This document shows positions 23,901 to 32,115 of a stretch of 64,000 nt of DNA, one piece after another. The stretch comes from CAWCGU01 sp963795195 (GTDB lineage Bacteria; Actinomycetota; Thermoleophilia; Solirubrobacterales; 70-9). The stretch's first letter is position 1. Each line of letters opens with the position of its first letter. The DNA lies in assembly GCA_963795195.1 (NCBI GenBank), contig CAWCGU010000006.1, forward strand, positions 1,550,001-1,614,000. Reading direction: 5' to 3'. The notes below the pieces were generated by a model, which was not told the origin of the DNA, ran no database searches, and saw only the letters and a list, made by a program, of their open reading frames with translations. The translations under genes were made by a program, and so were the position numbers.

Positions 23901-25180
23901 GCGCCATGGACGAGGTAGTCGGCACCTCAGCCATCGAGCGCACGTCCCTGCTCGACCCGGCCGCCCCCGGACGCGAAGCGCAGGAGGCGGCCGGCCCCGA
24001 GGCTCTTGAGCCCGAGCAGGAGCTGATGACGATCAACATGGGCCCGCACCACCCGGCCACCCACGGCGTGTTGCGGTTGATCCTGACCCTGCAGGGCGAG
24101 ACGGTGCTCGACCTCAAGCCGGTGATGGGCTACCTGCACACGGGCATCGAGAAGAGCTGCGAGGACAAGTCCTACTGGAAGGTGATCCCGTTCATCGAGC
24201 GGATGGACTACCTCGCTTACTTCTTCAACATGGACGCCTTCTGCGGCGCCGTGGAGGCGATGCTCGAGCTCGAGGTTCCGGCGCGTGCCAAGTACTTGCG
24301 GGTGATCCACATGGAGCTGAACCGGATCCACTCGCACCTGGTCTGGCTGGGGACGACCGCGCTCGACCTCGGCGCGATGTCGATGTTCTTCTACTGCTTC
24401 CGCGACCGCGACCGGATCCTCGACATCTTCGAGATGTCGACTGGACAGCGCATGCACACCCGGTACTTCCAGGTCGGCGGCGTCTTCGAGGACATTCCGC
24501 GCGGCTTCGAGCGCAAGCTGCGCGACTTCTGCACGGAGATGCCGAGCCGAGTGGACCAGTACATGGCACTGCTCAACCACAACGAGATCTTTCTGCAGCG
24601 CACGAAGAACGTTGGCGTCGTGAGCAAGGAACGCCTGATGGAGTTCGGCGTCAGCGGCCCGCTGCTGCGTGCCGCCGGCGAGCCCTGGGACCTGCGCAAG
24701 GTCTCCCCCTACGAGGCCTACGCCGACTTCGACTTCAACATCCCGATCGGAACGATCGGTGATGGCTACGACCGCTTCCGCGTGCGCGTCCAGGAGATCC
24801 GCGAGTCGGTGCGGATCATCGAACAGGCGCTCGACGGCCTTCCCGAAGGCCCCTGGGTCGCCGACGACCGCAAGATCGTGCTGCCACCCCGACACGAGCT
24901 CTCAACCTCGATGGAGGCGCTGATTCACCACTTCAAGCTGGTCACCGAGGGCTTCCGCGTCCCGCCCGGCGAGTACTACAACCCGGTCGAGTCCCCGCGC
25001 GGCGAGCTCGGCTGCTTCGTGCTGGCGGACGGGTCGGCGAAGCCGGCGCGCGTACACATGCGCGAGCCTTCGTTCATCCACCTGCAGGCCCTGCGCGAGA
25101 TGTGCGTCGGCGGCTACGTCGCCGACCTGATCCAGACGCTGGCGATGCTCGATCCGATCATCGGAGGGGTAGACCGTTGA
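23897..25180 (+). CDS. nuoD: NADH-quinone oxidoreductase subunit D
   Basis: 49-kDa subunit lining the quinone pocket, 427 residues. MGPHHPATHG, with the quinone-site His, and the block MGYLHTGIEK are present; the C-terminal DPIIGGVDR is canonical. The first about 40 residues are variable and contain the 32-base repeat at 23960-23991. I chose the GTG at 23897, which overlaps the nuoC stop by four bases; an ATG at 23906 is the alternative. Confidence 0.95.
   Translation: MSAMDEVVGTSAIERTSLLDPAAPGREAQEAAGPEALEPEQELMTINMGPHHPATHGVLRLILTLQGETVLDLKPVMGYLHTGIEKSCEDKSYWKVIPFIERMDYLAYFFNMDAFCGAVEAMLELEVPARAKYLRVIHMELNRIHSHLVWLGTTALDLGAMSMFFYCFRDRDRILDIFEMSTGQRMHTRYFQVGGVFEDIPRGFERKLRDFCTEMPSRVDQYMALLNHNEIFLQRTKNVGVVSKERLMEFGVSGPLLRAAGEPWDLRKVSPYEAYADFDFNIPIGTIGDGYDRFRVRVQEIRESVRIIEQALDGLPEGPWVADDRKIVLPPRHELSTSMEALIHHFKLVTEGFRVPPGEYYNPVESPRGELGCFVLADGSAKPARVHMREPSFIHLQALREMCVGGYVADLIQTLAMLDPIIGGVDR
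23960..23991. repeat. 32-base intragenic repeat, copy in nuoD
   Basis: Identical at 31 of 32 positions to 31775-31806 in nuoJ. It has GCCGCC and GGCGGC ends and codes for PGREAQEAA in the variable N-terminus of NuoD. Confidence 0.7.
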
Positions 25181-25815
25181 GGCCGGAGGAAATGACGCCC
25201 GAAGACGCGCAGGCGGTCCCCGAGCTGCACGAGGTCGGCTGCCCTGATGACCTGCGGGAGGAGATCGAGACGGCGATGGGGCGCTACCCGCAGCTTCGCT
25301 CAGCCTCGATCCCCGCACTCTGGGCGGTCCAGCGCAAGTACGGCTGGTGCACGCCGGAGGGAATCCGCCAGGCCGCCGCGGTGATGGGCCTGACGCCGGC
25401 CTACCTGGAGTCGGTCGCCAGCTTCTACGACCTGCTGCGGACCAAGCCGACCGGGACCCATCGCGTGCTCGTCTGCCACAACATCTCCTGCTGGATGAAC
25501 GGCGCCGACGATCTGCTCGGCGCCTTCTGCGAGGCCGCCGGCGTCGACCACGGGCACGCCGTCCACGGCGGCGCCAATTCCGACGACGGCTCGCTCTTCG
25601 TCAGCGGCTTCGAGTGCCTCGGCGCCTGCGACATGGCGCCGATGATCTCGGTCGACGAGAAGTACTACGGGCCGCTCGAGCTCGGCGACGCGGCGACCGT
25701 GATCGACCAGCTCCGCTCCGGCGCCGAGGTCATGCCGGAGAAGAACCTGCTGCGCAAGCCGGCGGCCGGCGGCCCGGAACCCGCGCCGGATGAAAGGGTG
25801 GCCGGCCATGGCTGA
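25177..25815 (+). CDS. nuoE: NADH-quinone oxidoreductase subunit E
   Basis: 24-kDa 2Fe-2S subunit (thioredoxin-like), 212 residues. The four ligands are in CHNISC (C-x4-C) and CLGAC (C-x3-C). The N-terminal helical part has AVQRKYGWC. TTG at 25177 is preceded by GGAGGGG at a good distance and overlaps the nuoD stop; an ATG at 25192 is the alternative. About 30 poorly conserved residues extend the C-terminus. Confidence 0.93.
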   Translation: MRPEEMTPEDAQAVPELHEVGCPDDLREEIETAMGRYPQLRSASIPALWAVQRKYGWCTPEGIRQAAAVMGLTPAYLESVASFYDLLRTKPTGTHRVLVCHNISCWMNGADDLLGAFCEAAGVDHGHAVHGGANSDDGSLFVSGFECLGACDMAPMISVDEKYYGPLELGDAATVIDQLRSGAEVMPEKNLLRKPAAGGPEPAPDERVAGHG

Positions 25816-27124
25816 AACCCGGATGCTGTTCCGCAACATCGACGACCCCGCGCTGGCGACCCTCGAGGGCTACCGCCGCCTCGGCGGCTACCGGGCGCTC
25901 GAGAAGGCCTACAAGCAGATGGAGCCCGAGGACCTGATCTTCGAACTCGAGCAGTCCGGCCTGCGCGGCCGCGGCGGCGCCGGCTTCTCGATGGGCAAGA
26001 AGGGATCCTTCCTGCCGCGCGGGGAGATGGCCAAGTACCTCTGCTGCAACGCCGACGAGTCAGAGCCCGGCACCTTCAAGGACCGCGAGCTGATGCAGAA
26101 GAACCCGCACCAGCTGATCGAGGGAATCGCGATCGCGGCGATGGCCGTCGACGCCGAGCACGCCTTCATCTTCATTCGCGGCGAGTACGCCGAGGTGGCC
26201 GACATCCTCGACAACGCCGTCGCCGAGGCTTATGCCGCCGGTCTGCTGGGCGAGAACATCCTCGGCACCGGCACCAAGGTCGAGATGGTCGTGCACCGCG
26301 GCGCCGGCGCCTACATCTGCGGCGAGGAGACGGCGCTGCTGGACTCCCTCGAGGGTAAGCGCGGCAACCCGCGCCTGAAGCCCCCCTTCCCCGCGATCCA
26401 GGGTCTCTACAACGGGCCGACCCTGATCAACAACGTCGAGACGCTCTCCAACGTCCCCCACATCGTCAACAACGGCGCCGACTGGTTCAAGAGCTTCGGC
26501 ACCGAGCAATCGCCCGGCACGAAGATGGTCTCGGTCTCAGGCTGCGTGATGCGACCGGGCAACTACGAGATCGAGCTCGGGATCAAGAGCCGCGAGATCG
26601 TCGAAGGCCTCGCCGGCGGCCCGCCCAGCGGACGCAAGATCAAGGCCTGGTTCCCCGGCGGCTCTTCGGCCCCGGTTCTCGCTGACGCCGCGCTCGACCT
26701 TCCGTACACGTTCGAGGACATGGCCGAGGCCGGCTCGATGCTCGGCTCCGGCGCGATCATCGTCGCCGACGAATCGGTCTCGATCCCCCACCTCGCCCTG
26801 CGCACGGCGCGCTTTTACCACCACGAGTCCTGCGGCAAGTGCACACCCTGCCGCGAGGGCACAAACTGGACGACGAAGATGCTGGAGCGCGTGGTCAGCG
26901 GCGAGGCGACGCCGATGGACCTCGACGTGATCGTCTCCGTTCAGGAGAACATCATCGGCAACTGCCTCTGCGTACTCGGCGACTCGATGGCGATGCCGGT
27001 CTCAAGCATGGTCAGGCTCTTCCGCCACGAGTTCGAAGACGTGATCGAACAGGCGAGGGCGGGAATGGGGTCCCCGCTCACCGAGGCGGAGGGGTCACCG
27101 ATTCCGATCGGGGTGGCGGGATGA
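25808..27124 (+). CDS. nuoF: NADH-quinone oxidoreductase subunit F
   Basis: 51-kDa subunit with FMN, the NADH site and a 4Fe-4S cluster, 438 residues. GRGGAGFSMGKK is the nucleotide site, and the cluster ligands lie in SCGKCTPCREG with a late Cys in NCLCVLGD. ATG at 25808 overlaps the end of nuoE; an ATG at 25790 would add six residues. A 46-base spacer with three GTCGCCG-like units separates it from nuoG. Confidence 0.95.
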   Translation: MAETRMLFRNIDDPALATLEGYRRLGGYRALEKAYKQMEPEDLIFELEQSGLRGRGGAGFSMGKKGSFLPRGEMAKYLCCNADESEPGTFKDRELMQKNPHQLIEGIAIAAMAVDAEHAFIFIRGEYAEVADILDNAVAEAYAAGLLGENILGTGTKVEMVVHRGAGAYICGEETALLDSLEGKRGNPRLKPPFPAIQGLYNGPTLINNVETLSNVPHIVNNGADWFKSFGTEQSPGTKMVSVSGCVMRPGNYEIELGIKSREIVEGLAGGPPSGRKIKAWFPGGSSAPVLADAALDLPYTFEDMAEAGSMLGSGAIIVADESVSIPHLALRTARFYHHESCGKCTPCREGTNWTTKMLERVVSGEATPMDLDVIVSVQENIIGNCLCVLGDSMAMPVSSMVRLFRHEFEDVIEQARAGMGSPLTEAEGSPIPIGVAG

Positions 27125-27170
27125 GACGCCGGTCGCCGGTCGCCGGTCCACTCGCCCGGGTGGGTGGCTG

Positions 27171-29672
27171 ATGGCCGCGCGTCAGGTCACGCTGGTCGTC
27201 GACGGCGTCGAGGTCTCGGCCCAGGACGGGACGATGCTCGTCGACGCAGCCAAGCACGGCGACGTCGAGATCCCGGTCTTTTGCTACGAGCCCAAGCTCG
27301 GCGCGCCGGTCGGCGCCTGCCGCATGTGCCTGGTCGAGATCGAGGGCATCCCGAAGCTGCAGACCGCCTGCTCAACCCCGGTGCGCGACGGCATGGTCGT
27401 CTACACGCAGACCGACCGCGTCAACGAGGCGCAGAGCGCCGTCGTCGAGTTCCTGCTGGTCAATCACCCGCTCGACTGCCCGGTCTGCGACAAGGGCGGC
27501 GAGTGCCCGCTGCAGGACATCGCAATGGGCTGGGGTCCCGGCAAGAGCCGCATGACCGACCCCAAGCGCCACTTCCAGAAGCCGCTGCCGCTGTCGCCGC
27601 TGGTCAAGATCGACCGCGAGCGCTGCATCCTCTGCTACCGCTGCGTGCGCTTCAGCCAGGAGGTTGCCGAAGACGAGCAACTGCAACTGCTCGAGCGCGG
27701 CGACCGCACCTACGTCGGCACTTTCGACGACCGCCCCTACATCGCCCCCTTCCACGGCAACATCATCGAGCTCTGCCCCGTCGGCGCACTGACCTCGGAG
27801 ACCTACCGCTTCCGCGCCCGCCCCTGGGACATCGAGGCCGCCGGCTCGGTCTGCACGCTCTGCCCGAGTCAGTGCAACGTCGCCTTCACGGTTCGCGACG
27901 AGCAGGTCAAGCGAGTGCTCGGCCGCGACAACCAGGCCGTCGACGACGGCTGGCTCTGTGACAAGGGCCGCTTCGGCTACGGGATGATCGGTTCTTCCGA
28001 GCGCATCACCCGGCCGATGATCAACATGGGCGGCACGCTCGAGCCGGTCAGCTGGGCCGAGGCGATCGAGGCGGCCGCCCAGGGCCTGAAGGCCGCCGGA
28101 GCCAGCACCGGAGCAATCCTCGGCGGCGGCACCTCCAATGAGGAGGGCTACCTGATCCAGCGCATAGTCCGCCAGGCGCTCGGAGGCGCCGACATCGACT
28201 CGAACCCAAGGGCCAAGCTCTCCCGCGAGACCCTCGGCGCCCTTGCTGACCCGTCGGTCTCCGCAGCCACGACCGACATCGACGACGCCGACGTCGTGCT
28301 GGTGATCGGCACCGACCCGTTGCATTCCTCCCCGATCATCGACCTGCGAATCCGCAAGGTCGTTCGCCGCAACAACACCCGCCTACTTGTCGCCTCAGAC
28401 CGCCCGACTGCACTTGACGGCGGAGCCGACGAGGCAATTCGCTACGTCCCCGGCAGCTCGGCAGAGTTCCTCACGGCGCTGGCCGGCGAAGCGACCGGCG
28501 CCAGCGGCGACCACGACGCAGGACGTATAGCCGCCGAACTCAAGCGCCACAGGCAAACCGTGATCATCTGGGGCTCCCGCCTGCTCGACGGCGAAGACGC
28601 CGAGTCCGCCGCCCAGTCCCTGATCGCCCTGGCGAAGGCAACCGACGCGGGCCTGATGGAGATCCCCGAGGACTCGAACGCAAGGGGCCTGCGTGAGTCC
28701 GGCTGCATCCCCACCGCCGGCCCCGGCTTCACCGAAACGGCACCGGGCCGCGGCGCGTCGGAAATCCGCGATGCCCTCGAGTCAGGCGACCTGTCCGGCC
28801 TCATCCTCGCCAACGCCAACCCCCTCCGCGACTACCCCGACGGCGCTTCCTGGTCCAAGGCCCTCCAAGCCGCTGACTTCACGGTCGCCTTCTCCATGTT
28901 CCCCAACGAGTCCACAAAGCTCGCCAACGTCGTCTTCCCGGCCGAGTCCCACGCGGAAAAGGACGGAACGGTCACGCATCCCGACGGTCGCCTCCAGCGA
29001 GTCCGGGCCAACATCCCCCACCGCGACGACCTGAAGCCGGGCTGGCTCGTGCTCGTGGAACTGGCAGCGGCCCTGGGCCACGAAACGGGCCTCGACTCCC
29101 AACCTGAAGTCTTGGAAGCACTGACCACGGAGTCCCCCATCTACGCCGGAATCAGCAACGAAGAAATAGGCGGCCGCGGAGTCCGCTGGCAAGACCGCGA
29201 AGCGGCGGCGTCCCTGGCAGGCGGGGCGACCGGCGTTGCCCCAGCGGAGACTTCACGCCCGCATCCCCCCGGTCAGGAGGCTTCCGAAATCAACGAGACG
29301 ACCGGCCGGGGGGTCGTCTCCGATGGGGCAATGCCGGTTGACCCGCCGAACGGCCACGGGCTAAGAATCGGCACCTACCGCGACCTCTGGGCGTCTGAGG
29401 CAACGGAGCGCAACGAGGCTCTCGAGTTTCTGGCGCCGAAGCAGACCTTCGAGCTCTCGCCACACGACGCAGAGCGACTCGGCGTAGCGAACGGCGACGA
29501 AGTGAACGTGCGCTCGAACGGAACTTCAATCGCGGCCCGCGCGGCGATCCGCGCACGTGTCCGTCCCGGCAGCGCCTTCCTGATCGACGGCATCGCGCAG
29601 GGAAACGCGAGCGCTCTCGTGGCCGGGACCGAGGTCGAGGTCGAGGTCAAGGCGGCTGAGGTGGCCGAGTGA
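27171..29672 (+). CDS. nuoG: NADH-quinone oxidoreductase subunit G
   Basis: 75-kDa iron-sulfur subunit, 833 residues. The N-terminal 2Fe-2S ferredoxin domain has CYEPK..GACRMC, then HPLDCPVCDKGGECPLQD for the 4Fe-4S region and CILCYRCVRFSQE. A molybdopterin oxidoreductase-like domain follows (CTLCPSQCNV, WLCDKGRFGY), with a C-terminal formate dehydrogenase-like barrel. A variable Gly/Pro/Thr-rich linker near residues 680-730 contains a DNA hairpin at 29295-29320. Confidence 0.93.
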   Translation: MAARQVTLVVDGVEVSAQDGTMLVDAAKHGDVEIPVFCYEPKLGAPVGACRMCLVEIEGIPKLQTACSTPVRDGMVVYTQTDRVNEAQSAVVEFLLVNHPLDCPVCDKGGECPLQDIAMGWGPGKSRMTDPKRHFQKPLPLSPLVKIDRERCILCYRCVRFSQEVAEDEQLQLLERGDRTYVGTFDDRPYIAPFHGNIIELCPVGALTSETYRFRARPWDIEAAGSVCTLCPSQCNVAFTVRDEQVKRVLGRDNQAVDDGWLCDKGRFGYGMIGSSERITRPMINMGGTLEPVSWAEAIEAAAQGLKAAGASTGAILGGGTSNEEGYLIQRIVRQALGGADIDSNPRAKLSRETLGALADPSVSAATTDIDDADVVLVIGTDPLHSSPIIDLRIRKVVRRNNTRLLVASDRPTALDGGADEAIRYVPGSSAEFLTALAGEATGASGDHDAGRIAAELKRHRQTVIIWGSRLLDGEDAESAAQSLIALAKATDAGLMEIPEDSNARGLRESGCIPTAGPGFTETAPGRGASEIRDALESGDLSGLILANANPLRDYPDGASWSKALQAADFTVAFSMFPNESTKLANVVFPAESHAEKDGTVTHPDGRLQRVRANIPHRDDLKPGWLVLVELAAALGHETGLDSQPEVLEALTTESPIYAGISNEEIGGRGVRWQDREAAASLAGGATGVAPAETSRPHPPGQEASEINETTGRGVVSDGAMPVDPPNGHGLRIGTYRDLWASEATERNEALEFLAPKQTFELSPHDAERLGVANGDEVNVRSNGTSIAARAAIRARVRPGSAFLIDGIAQGNASALVAGTEVEVEVKAAEVAE
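29295..29320. repeat. Perfect inverted repeat within the nuoG linker
   Basis: GAGACGACC (29295-29303) pairs with GGTCGTCTC (29312-29320) around an eight-base loop, in the poorly conserved linker of NuoG. Could be an inserted short palindromic element. Confidence 0.6.
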
Positions 29673-30674
29673 GCCTGCCGATCGCCGACGTCAACTTTGT
29701 CGAGGCGACCTGGATATTGATCGTCAAGAGCATCGTGATTTTCGCCGTGATCTTCGCGATCGTCCCCGTGATGACGGTCGTCGAGCGCAAGGTGCTGGGG
29801 CGGTTCCAGCACCGCTACGGCCCGAACCGCCTTGGACCCTGGGGCCTGATGCAGCCGCTCGCCGACGTTGTCAAGCTGTTCGGCAAGGAGAGCTTCACCC
29901 CCGCGGCATCGGTGCCGCTGCTGTGGGCGCTGGGGCCGTTCCTGGTCGTGCTGTCGGGAGTGCTGACGATCGCGATCCTGCCGTTCGGGAACGTGATCGA
30001 CGGTGAGGTCGGTCTGTACGGGATCGATGTGCCGATCGGAGTTCTGTACTTCTTCGCCTTCGGGTCGCTCTCGTTCTACGGACTGCTGCTCGGCGGCTGG
30101 GCATCGGGTTCGAAGTACAGCTTCCTCGGCGCGATGCGCGCGGCGGCACAGCTGATCTCCTACGAGATCTCGATGGGCCTGGCGCTGCTCGGCGTGATCA
30201 TGATGTCGGGCTCTCTCTCGCTGGTCTCGGTCGTCGAGGCGCAGGACGAGATCTGGTTCATCGTCCCGCAGTTCGTCGGCTTCCTGATCTTCATGGTCGC
30301 CGGCTTCGCCGAGGCCAACCGCACGCCCTTCGACCTTCCCGAGGCGGACGCCGAGCTGGTCGCCGGCTACCAGACCGAGTACGGCGGCATGCGCTTCGGC
30401 TCGTTCATGCTCGCCGAGTACATCGAGATCACGGTGATCTCGGGGATCGCGGTCACCTTCTTCCTCGGCGGCTTCCTCGGCCCCGGCCCCGACTGGCTGG
30501 GGCCCGCTCTGGTTCCTGCTCAAGGTGTTCGGCCTGATCTTCATATTCATGTGGATCCGGGCGACGGTGCCGAGGCTGCGCTACGACCAGCTGATGACGC
30601 TCGGCTGGAAGATCCTGTTGCCGCTGGCGACACTCAACGTGCTGGTCACGGCGGTCCTCGTGACGGTGCTCTGA
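29669..30674 (+). CDS. nuoH: NADH-quinone oxidoreductase subunit H, interrupted by a one-base frameshift
   Basis: Membrane subunit linking the hydrophilic arm and the proton-pumping arm of complex I. The first about 275 residues are canonical (GPNRLGPWGLMQPLAD, PFDLPEADAELVAGYQTEYGG). At the CCC run 30503-30505 the frame breaks: read with one C removed, the sequence continues as LWFLLKVFGLIFIF and DQLMTLGWKILLPL to a stop at 30672-30674, exactly the expected C-terminus. Without that change the frame runs on into nuoI as a false fusion. An assembly or sequencing indel is the simplest explanation; a true mutation or a programmed shift cannot be excluded. Confidence 0.88.
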
Positions 30675-30685
30675 AAGAGGAACCC

Positions 30686-31249
30686 ATGGCTGAGAACGAC
30701 AACACATCGAGCAAGTACCCCTACCTCTCCGACGACTCCGTCGTCCAGGTGCAGCGCGGCCCCGAGCCAGGCGGCGCCGGCGGCGTCTATCGCGCCTTCG
30801 GCGCGACGCTCAAGGGCCTGCGGACGACCTTCGCCCGGATCATCGAGGGGCCGGTCACGATCCAGTACCCCGAGGAGAAGACGCCCGTCTACCCGCGCTT
30901 TCGCGGGAGGCACAAGCTGCACCGCTTCGAGGATTCGCACCTGGAGAAGTGCGTCGGCTGCTCGCTCTGCGCAGCCGCCTGCCCGGCCGACTGCATCCGC
31001 GTCGTCGCCGCCGAGAACGATCCGGACGACCGCGTCTCGGCGGGTGAGCGCTACGCGGCGGTCTACGAGATCAATCTGGCGCGCTGCATCTTCTGCGGCT
31101 ACTGCGAGGTCGCCTGCCCGTTCGACGCGATCACGATGGGCCACGACTACGAGATGGCCGACTACAACCGCGAGGACCTGATTTTCACCAAGGAGATGCT
31201 GCTCGCCGAGCCGATCGAGAAGACCCCTTTGAGGATGGAGGGGGAGTAG
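30686..31249 (+). CDS. nuoI: NADH-quinone oxidoreductase subunit I
   Basis: 23-kDa subunit with two 4Fe-4S clusters, 187 residues. Ligand motifs CVGCSLCAAACP and CIFCGYCEVACP are complete. ATG at 30686 follows AAAGAGG. About 45 N-terminal residues precede the conserved PRFRGRHKL start of the domain. Confidence 0.95.
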   Translation: MAENDNTSSKYPYLSDDSVVQVQRGPEPGGAGGVYRAFGATLKGLRTTFARIIEGPVTIQYPEEKTPVYPRFRGRHKLHRFEDSHLEKCVGCSLCAAACPADCIRVVAAENDPDDRVSAGERYAAVYEINLARCIFCGYCEVACPFDAITMGHDYEMADYNREDLIFTKEMLLAEPIEKTPLRMEGE

Positions 31250-31252
31250 GCG

Positions 31253-31813
31253 TTGGAGGAGGTCGTTTTCTTCATCGCCGCCATTGGGGCGATTGGCGGT
31301 GCCGTCGCCGTGATCGCGCTGCGCAATCCCTTCTACAGCGTGCTGGCGCTGGTGGTCCACCTGTTCGCGCTGTCGGCGCTCTTCCTGCTGCTCGAAGCGC
31401 AGTTCATCGCCGCGGCGCAGATCGTCGTCTACGCGGGAGCCGTGATGGTGCTCTACGTGTTCGTGGCCGCCTACGTGGGAGGCGTTGAGGAACCGATCTG
31501 GGAGCCGATTCCAGGTCAGCGCCTGATCGCGCCGCTTGTCGCCGGAGCGCTCTTCATCGAGCTTTCGATCGCGGTCCTCGGTACGGCCTTGACCACGCTC
31601 GGCTCGAAGGGGCCGGAGTCAAGCCCCGGCTTCGGCACCCCCGAGGCGATCGGCGAACTGCTGCTCGAGCGCTTCCTGATCGCCTTCGAGGCGGCGTCGC
31701 TGCTGCTGCTGCTCGCGGCGGTTGGGGCTGTGGTCCTGGCCGGCCGAAGCAAGGCCGAGCCCTCAGAGGCAGCCGCCGCCCCCGGACGCGAAGCGGAGGA
31801 GGCGGCGGTTTAG
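31253..31813 (+). CDS. nuoJ: NADH-quinone oxidoreductase subunit J
   Basis: 186-residue membrane subunit with five hydrophobic segments; the block IVVYAGAVMVLYVFV is the diagnostic pi-bulge helix region. TTG start at 31253 with GGAGGGGGAG upstream. The acidic C-terminus PGREAEEAAV is encoded by a copy of the 32-base repeat also found in nuoD. Confidence 0.93.
   Translation: MEEVVFFIAAIGAIGGAVAVIALRNPFYSVLALVVHLFALSALFLLLEAQFIAAAQIVVYAGAVMVLYVFVAAYVGGVEEPIWEPIPGQRLIAPLVAGALFIELSIAVLGTALTTLGSKGPESSPGFGTPEAIGELLLERFLIAFEAASLLLLLAAVGAVVLAGRSKAEPSEAAAAPGREAEEAAV
31775..31806. repeat. 32-base intragenic repeat, copy in nuoJ
   Basis: Matches 23960-23991 in nuoD at 31 of 32 positions and codes for PGREAEEAA at the very C-terminus of NuoJ. 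Confidence 0.7.
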
Positions 31814-31815
31814 TT

Positions 31816-32115
31816 ATGGACCTCGAGTGGTATCTCGTGCTCTCCGCGCTGCTCTTCGCGATCGGCGCCGCCGGCGTGTTGCTGCGGCGCTCGCCGATGG
31901 TGATCCTGCTCTGCCTCGAGATCATGCTCAACGCCGCCAACCTCGCGCTGCTGGCGTTCTCGCGTTCCCTCGGTGACCAGGACGGGCAGATCCTGGCCCT
32001 GATCGTGATGGTCGTCGCCGCCTGTGAGGTCGTCGTCGGCCTCGGCCTGATCGTCGCCATGTACCGGCGCCGGCTGGCGCTCGATGTCGACGAGATGCGG
32101 GAGCTGAGGGGATGA
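31816..32115 (+). CDS. nuoK: NADH-quinone oxidoreductase subunit K
   Basis: 99-residue, three-helix antiporter-like subunit. GAAGVLLRRSPMVILLCLEIMLNA includes the conserved membrane Glu. Overlaps the nuoL ATG as ATGA. Confidence 0.95.
   Translation: MDLEWYLVLSALLFAIGAAGVLLRRSPMVILLCLEIMLNAANLALLAFSRSLGDQDGQILALIVMVVAACEVVVGLGLIVAMYRRRLALDVDEMRELRG

Noticed and set aside
23927..24895. Minus-strand open frame opposite nuoD
   Set aside because: Shadow of nuoD, whose plus-strand reading frame is strongly conserved.
29669..31249. A NuoH-NuoI fusion protein
   Set aside because: The link region is out-of-frame NuoH sequence; one-base correction restores both separate canonical proteins.
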